From positions 1 to 43,690 of the forward strand of contig NZ_MRWD01000048.1 in NCBI RefSeq assembly GCF_002093625.1: a DNA stretch of 43,690 nt, read 5' to 3'. Positions 35,224 through 43,690 of the stretch are shown piece after piece (the stretch's first letter is position 1; the number at the start of each line of letters is the position of its first letter). The translations under genes and the position numbers were made by a program. The notes beneath the pieces are model-generated. The model worked only from the letters and a program-made list of their open reading frames with translations. It was not told the origin of the DNA and ran no database searches. The DNA comes from Rouxiella silvae (lineage in GTDB: Bacteria > Pseudomonadota > Gammaproteobacteria > Enterobacterales > Enterobacteriaceae).

Positions 35224-36518
35224 ATGCAACAACTACTTTCGCTGATCCAGCGCCATAAATCTGGAGAACCAGTAGGCGTGTTTTCTGTCTGCTCGGCGCA
35301 TCCCTGGGTAATAGAGGCCGCGCTGCGTCAGGCGCTACAGCGGGATAGCGCGGTGTTAATTGAGGCGACCTCGAATCAGGTCAATCAGTTTGGTGGCTAT
35401 ACCGGCATGAAGCCGCATCAGTTTCGTGATGCTGTCTGGCAGCAGGCCGATGCATTGGGTTTACCGCGCGAGCGCGTTTGGCTCGGCGGTGACCATCTTG
35501 GCCCTAATGCCTGGCAGGATAAAGACGCAGAACAGGCGATGGCGCTGGCAGACACGCTGATTGCCGATTACGTCGCCGCCGGTTTTCGCAAAATTCATCT
35601 CGACTGTTCAATGTCCTGTGCCGGCGACCCTTTCCCACTCGGCGACGAACAGGTGGCTCAGCGTGCCGCACGCCTTTGTGCCATCGCGGAAAAAAACTGG
35701 CAGCTGCACGGCGGAGAAGCACCTGTGTACGTGATAGGCACCGAAGTGCCGGTGCCGGGCGGCGCACAGGGTGAGCTGGAGGAAGGCATGCACGTCACCA
35801 CGCCTGAGGCGGTTGAAACCACACTCGGCGTGCATCGCAGTGCCTGGATGGCGCAGGGTTTAGCCTCGGTTTGGCCGCGAGTGATCGCGTTGGTGGTCCA
35901 GCCTGGCGTTGAATTTGATAACCAAAGCGTTGAGCACTATCAGCCAGAGCGCGCGCGACAGTTGACCCGTTTTATCGAGAGTTGGCCGACGCTGGTTTAT
36001 GAGGCTCACTCCACCGATTACCAGCCTCCGCAGGCTTATCGCCAATTGGTGCGCGACCACTTTGCCATTCTCAAAGTCGGCCCTGCCCTGACGTTTGCTC
36101 TGCGCGAGGCGCTGTTTGCTCTCGACCACATTGAGCGGGAATGGCTGGGGGAACATCAGGCTTCACACCTATGTTCCACGCTGGAACAGGTGATGTGTGA
36201 ACGCCCCGAGCAGTGGCGCCGCTACTATCCGGGTAAACCGCATCAGCAACACCTTTATCGACAATACAGCCTGAGCGACCGCGTGCGTTATTACTGGCCG
36301 CTGCCGGAGGTTTCACAGGCGGTTGACCACATGCTGGACAACCTGCGTAAAAATCCGGTTCCGCTGGCATTGCTCAGCCAATATCTGCCTGAACAGGCCC
36401 GCGCTATCAATGCTGGCACGCTTTCTTCCGACCCTCAGGATTGGGTTATACACAAAATCAGTGAAGTGCTGACGGATTATGCCGATGCCTGCCAGCCAGC
36501 TGCTAAGGAGTACGTATC

Positions 36519-36522
<4 letters not shown>
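35224..36522 (+). CDS. kbaZ: Tagatose-1,6-bisphosphate aldolase accessory subunit
   Basis: A 432-aa KbaZ/GatZ-type protein; E. coli KbaZ (426 aa) is needed for full activity and stability of the class II tagatose-bisphosphate aldolase KbaY. Conserved blocks are plain: IEATSNQVNQFGGYTGM, GGDHLGPN, KIHLDCSMSC, VIGTEVPVPGGA and ALTFALREALF. AAGGAG lies upstream of the ATG. The C-terminus overlaps the AgaS gene by 4 bases (ATGA). The catalytic subunit is at 37738. The kba symbol is chosen over gat because of the AgaS neighbour. Confidence 0.93.
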
Positions 36523-38592
<2,070 letters not shown>

Positions 38593-38717
38593 GTGTGAAT
38601 TAAACGCCGTGGAGTCTATTTGAGTTCGTTAGCCCAGATTCATGCCAACCGCACTAAATGAAACTTGTTTGAGGACGCTTAGCCAAGCATTATCTCTAAA
38701 ACAACAGGAGATTTTAT

Positions 38718-39137
38718 ATGTCACCACAGATTGGCGTTGGCGTACTTATTTTTCGCGAGGGTAAACTTTTGCTAGGCCGCCGCAGAGGCAGTCACGGTGC
38801 CGGAGACTGGTCAGCACCGGGCGGGCATTTAGAATTTGGTGAAACGCCACAGGCCTGTGCCGCGCGCGAAACGGCAGAGGAAACCAGTCTCGATACTGGA
38901 GAACTGCACGCGGGGCCTTACGTCAGCAATGTGTTCCACGACGTTGGCAAGCACTACATCACGCTGTTTATGTACAGCTGCACGGCAGCCGGGGAACCTG
39001 CCGTATTGGAGCCGGAAAAATGTGAAGGCTGGCACTGGTTTCATCTTGATGAACTGCCCGCCCCACTCTTTTCACCACTGCAAACGCTGATTGAAACCCA
39101 AGGTATTGCGGCACTTAAGGCATTATCCAAAGGCTAA
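38718..39137 (+). CDS. NUDIX hydrolase
   Basis: A 139-aa NUDIX pyrophosphohydrolase. The NUDIX box spans residues 36-58: G36, E42, R50-E51 and E54-E55 are all present, so metal binding should be intact, but the glycine near the end of the motif is Ser57. The size and the VGVLIFREGKLLLGRR start resemble MutT/NUDT15-type nucleotide pyrophosphatases; the substrate is not known. AGGAG is placed well before the ATG. It converges with the endonuclease gene and is not linked to the sugar operon. Confidence 0.9.
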   Translation: MSPQIGVGVLIFREGKLLLGRRRGSHGAGDWSAPGGHLEFGETPQACAARETAEETSLDTGELHAGPYVSNVFHDVGKHYITLFMYSCTAAGEPAVLEPEKCEGWHWFHLDELPAPLFSPLQTLIETQGIAALKALSKG

Positions 39138-39152
39138 ACGCTTAACGAGGGG

Positions 39153-39992
39153 TTAATCGAGCAGCGTGATCGCCAGCCCCTTGTGCTTCAAAATGTGCTG
39201 GCACAGTATTTTGTAGCTGTCGCGATCGAAATGCGGAGGTGTGATATTCACTTCTTTAGCAGCGTCGAGTGTGTTGACTGTGCCTAAATAAAACCAGTTA
39301 TTCAGCACGTGGTATTCCGTCTGCTGCTCTGATTTCTCTTCAATTGCGATGCGTCCCGGATAGGGCCAGCTACGAATTCTCATCGCTTCCAGCGCATTTT
39401 TAAGCCGCAGCTGGTGAGCTTCAAGCGACTCTTTTTCGCAACAAACGCCCGCACAGCGCCCTAAAGAATAGCGAAAACAGGCCCTTTTGTTCGACAATTT
39501 TTCAAGCCCCAGTGCGCCATAACAAAGCCGTTCCCGATCGGCTATTTCCCTTAATTTTTCGATAGCGGCCATTTTGGTTTTAAATAATCCAAACAGATCG
39601 TGGGCCGTGGAAAAATCCGTTTCATTACTAAATATGACCCGCGTCGTGCCGTCGCTCACCTGCAAGGAGCAAAGTTTACGTGTCACCCGCAGACGTTTGT
39701 TAAACAGCGGCCGCTGCTCTTTAATCATTTGTGATTCAAGCAGTAAAGCGCCAATTTCACCCACGGTTTCAAAATAATTTATGCTGCTGGTCATGCGTAA
39801 CAGCTTGGCTTCGGCGGCTGTTCGAAAGTGCGCCTGCACACGGCTGCGAATGTTGACACTCTTGCCGATATACAGCGGAAAGGTGTGGTCCTGGCCGTAA
39901 AAAACGTACACGCCGCTGCGTGAGGGCAGCGTATCGAGCGTATGACGCAGATGTTCAGGATACTGATAAAGCAGGGTATTTTCGTTTTGCAT
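39153..39992 (-). CDS. cho: Excinuclease Cho (UvrC homologue, SOS-induced)
   Basis: A 279-aa single-nuclease homologue of UvrC that makes a 3' incision in nucleotide excision repair (E. coli Cho is 295 aa). The GIY-YIG domain is clear: GVY (27-29), YIG (41-43), R49 and LLLESQMIKEQRPLFNKRL. A cysteine-rich segment (CFRYSLGRCAGVCC) follows, as in E. coli Cho. The ATG at 39992 is chosen because a LexA box ends only 9 bases before the alternative TTG at 40037, leaving no room for a leader; neither start has a strong Shine-Dalgarno. It runs convergently to the NUDIX gene. Confidence 0.92.
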   Translation of the reverse strand: MQNENTLLYQYPEHLRHTLDTLPSRSGVYVFYGQDHTFPLYIGKSVNIRSRVQAHFRTAAEAKLLRMTSSINYFETVGEIGALLLESQMIKEQRPLFNKRLRVTRKLCSLQVSDGTTRVIFSNETDFSTAHDLFGLFKTKMAAIEKLREIADRERLCYGALGLEKLSNKRACFRYSLGRCAGVCCEKESLEAHQLRLKNALEAMRIRSWPYPGRIAIEEKSEQQTEYHVLNNWFYLGTVNTLDAAKEVNITPPHFDRDSYKILCQHILKHKGLAITLLD

Positions 39993-40046
39993 AAGGACAC
40001 TAAAACAGCGAGGCGTTACCGAATAAAAAATAGACAACGTTGATGA

Positions 40047-40066
40047 TACTGAATATTTATACAGCC
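40047..40066 (-). promoter_or_regulatory. LexA (SOS) box of cho
   Basis: On the minus strand the site reads CTGT-ATAAATAT-TCAG, fitting the CTGT-N8-ACAG consensus apart from the first base of the right arm, with the AT-rich core typical of strong SOS boxes. It lies 54 bases upstream of the chosen cho start. E. coli cho is likewise LexA-repressed. Confidence 0.8.
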
Positions 40067-40200
40067 ATCAATACTCTATTTATCACGCCGAGCGTCTCTG
40101 CAAACTTACCCGCTACAGGAAAATTCGCCATTATGCTGCCATGATGCTTATTCCATGTGCGCGGGATCACCGTGTTCACCCTATGCCGAGGGAGTAAAAA

Positions 40201-40935
40201 ATGTTTAACGTACTACGCGCGGAACCGAAATCGACCTTTGAATATGGCCCTTTTAAGATACGCCGAATGCGCCCTGGAAAGATCTTGCCTGAACGTCACG
40301 ACGACGCATTTGGGCCGCTGAGTGTTATCGACCACGCGAATCTACAAATGGGTACGCTGGTCAGCATGCATCAACACGTTAATGATGAAATCCTCAGCTA
40401 TGTTTGGCAGGGATCGATGGTACATGAAGATTCAAACGGCAATCGTACGCCGCTGTCGTCGAAAAAGCTGATGATGATGAACGCCGGCGAAAGTTTTTGG
40501 CATGAAGAATCCACGCCACTGGTCGCGACCGAAATGTTGCAAATTTTTATCCGCCCGCGTCTGGCAAATCTTGAAGGTCGCACGCAGTTTATGAATCGCC
40601 CGGAAGGCATCAAAACCAATCAGTGGACGCTGCTGGCCGGACCCGAAGGCGAAGATGCGCCGCTGGAAATACGTCAGGCGGTTTATGTTTATGACATTCG
40701 TCTTGAGCACAATGATAAAACCGAGGCTCCGCAACGCGAAGGTTTTGCTCAGTTTTTATATGTCATGGACGGCGAGATCGAGGTTGAGAGAAATATGCTC
40801 TATAAAGGCGATGCAATAAGCGGAGGCAACGTAAACTTATCATTAATAGAATCAACGGGTAATACTACGTTAGTGTGCTTGCTTGTGGATGTAGATGCCG
40901 CTTCGGTGATGGATGGGTTGGTCAGCGGACAGTAA
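40201..40935 (+). CDS. Pirin-family protein
   Basis: A 244-aa bicupin of the pirin family. The N-terminal cupin holds the usual metal-binding pattern: PERHDDAFGPLSVIDHAN and MHQHVNDEILSYVWQG with clustered histidines. Some pirins act as quercetin dioxygenases; others are regulators, so the role here is open. GAGGGAG precedes the ATG, well spaced. It is a single gene with its own upstream region (40067-40200) shared divergently with cho. Confidence 0.85.
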   Translation: MFNVLRAEPKSTFEYGPFKIRRMRPGKILPERHDDAFGPLSVIDHANLQMGTLVSMHQHVNDEILSYVWQGSMVHEDSNGNRTPLSSKKLMMMNAGESFWHEESTPLVATEMLQIFIRPRLANLEGRTQFMNRPEGIKTNQWTLLAGPEGEDAPLEIRQAVYVYDIRLEHNDKTEAPQREGFAQFLYVMDGEIEVERNMLYKGDAISGGNVNLSLIESTGNTTLVCLLVDVDAASVMDGLVSGQ

Positions 40936-41051
40936 AAATTGTGTGTTGGTACCCAGGCCCGTTTTCTGAAGAACAATCCTAAAAACTCAAAACTGTGATT
41001 TTTTGACCTAGGCTTTATCTATGTTTCGCGTAAATATGGAAGGAGCGCATA

Positions 41052-41960
41052 ATGAGTAACAAGCAAAATTCTGACACAGCAAACGTCTTGGGTAATGCCG
41101 ATTCTTATCCTGTACCGCCTTTTAAACAGCAGAAACAACCCTTCCCTGGGCTGGCTAGCGAGATGTCTCCTCGTCCAGACCACGGTGAAAAATCCTATCA
41201 AGGCAGTGGAAAACTAGCAGGCCGTAAGGCACTTATCACCGGCGGAGACTCCGGTATTGGTCGCGCAGTTGCCATTGCCTACGCCCGTGAAGGGGCTGAT
41301 GTGGCAATAAACTACCTTCCCGCAGAAGAGTCGGATGCAAAAGAAGTGATAGCATTAATTAGGGAGGAAGGCCGCAAGGCGGTTGCCATTCCGGGTGATA
41401 TTCGTGAAGAGAATTTTTGCCAGCAGTTGGTCAAACAGGCTGCGAAGGAGTTGGGCGGATTAGACATTCTGGTAAACAATGCGGGTCGTCAGCAGTTCTG
41501 TAAATCCATTAAAGACCTGACCACTGAGGCTTTCGACGCGACGTTTAAAACCAACGTTTACGCCATGTTCTGGATCACCAAAGCTGCGTTGGAATACCTG
41601 CCTCGCGGCGCTTCTATCATTAATACCACCTCAGTTCAGGCATATAAACCGAGCGAAATTTTGCTGGATTACGCGCAGACCAAGGCTTCAATCGTCGCCT
41701 TTACCAAGTCGTTGGCAAAACAGCTTGGCCCAGATGGCATAAGAGTGAACGCCGTCGCGCCTGGGCCTTACTGGACAGCCCTTCAAGTTTGCGGTGGCCA
41801 ACCGCAAGAAAAAGTCGAAAAGTTTGGGGAGGATGCTCCGCTGGCTCGTCCGGGACAACCGGCTGAAATCGCACCGTTATATGTCACCTTTGCCAGTGCA
41901 GAGAACAGCTATGCTTCTGGCCAAGTGTGGTGCTCTGACGGCGGAACCGGAACCTTGTAA
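41052..41960 (+). CDS. YghA-like short-chain dehydrogenase/reductase
   Basis: A 302-aa classical SDR with the long N-terminal extension (about 1-57) found in YghA and the Bacillus general stress protein 39 group. Cofactor loop TGGDSGIG (63-70), NNAG (142-145), and the catalytic set S194, Y207, K211 (YAQTK) are intact. E. coli YghA reduces aldehydes with NADPH; the substrate here is not known. AAGGAG precedes the ATG with good spacing. It stands alone. Confidence 0.93.
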   Translation: MSNKQNSDTANVLGNADSYPVPPFKQQKQPFPGLASEMSPRPDHGEKSYQGSGKLAGRKALITGGDSGIGRAVAIAYAREGADVAINYLPAEESDAKEVIALIREEGRKAVAIPGDIREENFCQQLVKQAAKELGGLDILVNNAGRQQFCKSIKDLTTEAFDATFKTNVYAMFWITKAALEYLPRGASIINTTSVQAYKPSEILLDYAQTKASIVAFTKSLAKQLGPDGIRVNAVAPGPYWTALQVCGGQPQEKVEKFGEDAPLARPGQPAEIAPLYVTFASAENSYASGQVWCSDGGTGTL

Positions 41961-42534
41961 TCCCCCCGCGAGCATGCGCTGTCTCAAGCCCAAACCCTTT
42001 GAGTGTGCCATCCCACTCCGAGATTTTGGTCTTCCATGATGGCGAATTGAAAACCGAAGGCTCCCCGGCGAGAAAGATAGCTGGCTGGATGAGGGAGCCT
42101 TCTTTCTTGATACTGCGACCTACGTTATGGTGTGTAAACATATCGTTGTAACCATGATAGTTTCTGTTAACACAGAAATATCGGCAGGGCATAATATACT
42201 TAAATAATTTGTTAAGTTAGTCCCAGTCCCCGCCCGACTGCAAAATTCAATTGCATCTAAAATTCAAAATAATTTAATTTCTCATTTAGTTAATACACCT
42301 GTCTTGTTGTATCAATAAGGTCCATATTGAACTATAAAGCTGGACCGCCTAGCTCAAAAAATTCAAATTTCCCCCAACAACATGGGAGGACTGGCTGCGC
42401 TATTTTCACTCAAGCACAATCTCATTGAAAAAATCGATGAGAAAATGGGATTTTAAATAAAAAGCCAATGTTAGCTTTTCCTAAAAAAATGTGTTTGAGA
42501 TATTTAAGTCGATAAAAATTAGAATCATTCAATT
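41961..42534. other. 574-base gap between the SDR and XRE genes
   Basis: No intact gene is supported. It holds a possible integrase scrap (41962-42033, minus) and a 10-bp perfect inverted repeat, GAAGGCTCCC (42056-42065) with GGGAGCCTTC (42093-42102), followed by TTTCTTG, which may terminate the SDR transcript. A smaller hairpin is at 42421-42441. From about 42170 on the sequence is markedly AT-rich and must hold the XRE gene promoter. Confidence 0.5.
41962..42033 (-). pseudogene. Possible decayed integrase N-terminal fragment
   Basis: One minus-strand frame reads WDGTLKGFGL followed after six residues by GG and then F-R-F-R, resembling the WD-x-x-LKGFGLRV...G...F-x-YR segment near the arm-binding N-terminus of tyrosine integrases. 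Nothing recognisable lies on either side, and the surrounding frame overlaps the SDR 3' end. This is a short motif match only. Confidence 0.22.
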
Positions 42535-42927
42535 ATGATGGACCACGGTGAACGCATTAAATTGCGACGGAAAGAGCTGAAACACACCCAACGCAATCTT
42601 GCTTTGGCGGTGAAGGTTTCACACGTCACAATTTCGCAGTGGGAAAGCTGTGATACGACACCCGGTGGCAAAAATCTTTTTGCACTCGCTAAGGCACTAA
42701 AATGTTCACCTATGTGGATCTTATATGGCGACAGTGAGAATTCACCGACGCCTGTTGAAGCATTAACCCCGCCACTTTCAGAGCGTGAGCTCGATCTGCT
42801 CAAGCTTTTCGCCTATCTTCCTGAATCTGAAAAAGAGCGTCATATGGCCAGTCTGCGTGCCAAAGTTGATGAATTCAATAAACTCTTTGCCGAGCTGCTA
42901 AGTGCTAGGAATGATTTAAAAATCTAA
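42535..42927 (+). CDS. Phage-type XRE helix-turn-helix regulator
   Basis: A 130-aa DNA-binding protein. The N-terminal HTH_3 domain (about 4-66) has RIKLRRKELKHTQRNLALAV and VSHVTISQWE, the pattern of lambdoid Cro/CI-type regulators. The C-terminal half (SERELDLLKLFAYLPESEKE) is helical, typical of small prophage or plasmid regulators without a LexA-like peptidase domain. There is no visible Shine-Dalgarno before the tandem ATGs at 42535 and 42538. The flanks are much more AT-rich than the rest of the window, which suggests horizontal origin. No other phage gene is intact here. Confidence 0.85.
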   Translation: MMDHGERIKLRRKELKHTQRNLALAVKVSHVTISQWESCDTTPGGKNLFALAKALKCSPMWILYGDSENSPTPVEALTPPLSERELDLLKLFAYLPESEKERHMASLRAKVDEFNKLFAELLSARNDLKI

Positions 42928-43690
42928 ATGTCGTTTTGATTCTTAGCAAAAAAATAAGGTTTATTTCTCAAAGTACCTTTCTTTAACAACTGTGTAAAAA
43001 TATAATAACAAATATTAAACTATCCTTACGTACAAATAATATATATTAGGATAACTTAAACTAAAAATTCAATTATGCCTTTACTTTTAAAAGCATAGGT
43101 TACTCAGTTAAACTTTACCTGTCCGTCAGATACTGGCATTAACACCTCCACTTCTCACTCAAACCAGTAAAACCCTTTATTATCATAAAGATAATTTATG
43201 CAGGAGCTGATTTTACTACCAAAATTATCGTCGTGGATTTCCAGTTAGTGTCCGTTTGGTTCCTGAAGTGGATAGATTTCCCCTTACTCTTGCTTGTTTT
43301 CTCGTCTATAAAAACGCTTACTTTCAGATAATTAGCATTCACATCGCACTCAGTGATTATTTGGACGAATACTTGTGAACAGTCATTTGTGCCCGAAAAC
43401 TGATCTCAGTGATCAATAAGATTAATTCAAAAAAATATTTTACTAAAGATCGGTGTAATATTATTCGTAATTAAATAAATATCACTGAGGTATAATTTTA
43501 AGATAAACAGGCGAATCTAAATTACATATCGATTTCGATCTGCGATTCTTAGATGCGGGGGTACAGAAATTAATACTGTAATCATAAGCCTTACTTTCTA
43601 AACATACGAAAACCATCGAATAACAAGCAATAGTTTTTTACATTAATTTATTGCTTGTGTAAAAAATGAATAATTCATGCATCTATAAAC
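42928..43690. other. 763-base AT-rich right end without a gene
   Basis: No convincing coding frame, tRNA or terminator was found to the window edge. Base composition is far more AT-rich than the left 40 kb. A small inverted repeat (TTATTATC...GATAATTTA near 43178-43199) is the only local symmetry noted. Confidence 0.4.

Overview
The window is about 43.7 kb of Gram-negative, Enterobacterales-type chromosome. Many proteins read as close relatives of E. coli families (Gcd, AraC, PlaR/YiaJ, NagK, AgaR, KbaY/KbaZ, AgaS, Cho, YghA). A three-subunit gluconate dehydrogenase, absent from E. coli K-12 but common in Rahnella, Serratia, Pantoea and Erwinia relatives, points to Yersiniaceae or Erwiniaceae. 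That placement is inferred from gene content, not from a marker gene. No rRNA, tRNA or CRISPR array was seen.

Region 1 (1-11006) is periplasmic sugar oxidation plus a glycoside operon. A Tat-exported gluconate 2-dehydrogenase (gamma, FAD and triheme cytochrome subunits, 217-4028) ends in a strong terminator. Facing it from 11006 is the PQQ-dependent glucose dehydrogenase Gcd. Together they would turn glucose into gluconate and then 2-ketogluconate outside the cytoplasm. Between them is a LacY-type permease, a GH42 glycosidase and an AraC-type regulator that keeps all six arabinose-contacting residues of AraC. This operon has a good CRP site and a perfect -35 box.

Region 2 (11491-24932) is a sugar or sugar-acid catabolic island. 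A PlaR/YiaJ-like IclR regulator diverges from ATPase, permease, periplasmic binding protein and SMP-30 lactonase genes. A second block follows: TIM-barrel isomerase, binding protein, ATPase, permease, RpiR regulator and PfkB-type kinase. A convergent FAH-family hydrolase gene closes the island. Two complete CUT2 (ribose-type) transporters side by side suggest related substrates or steps of one pathway; the sugar is not identified.

Region 3 (25242-38592) looks like a PTS-independent pathway for galactosamine or GalNAc-containing glycosides. It has a DUF4091/GH123-like hydrolase, a CUT1 (maltose-type) ABC transporter, a Gfo/Idh/MocA protein, a NagK-like ROK kinase, an AgaR-like regulator, and KbaZ, AgaS and KbaY. 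The route would be import, glycosidic cleavage, 6-phosphorylation, deamination to tagatose-6-phosphate, and aldol cleavage. A deacetylase and a dedicated tagatose-6-phosphate kinase are not in the cluster. Two matching 25-bp CTTTCG...CGAAAG palindromes, one before the transporter and one before the regulator, are likely AgaR-like operators.

Region 4 (38718-43690) holds ordinary housekeeping or accessory genes: a NUDIX hydrolase, the SOS endonuclease Cho with a clear LexA box, a pirin and a YghA-like SDR. An AT-rich right end follows with a phage-type XRE regulator and a possible scrap of an integrase gene.
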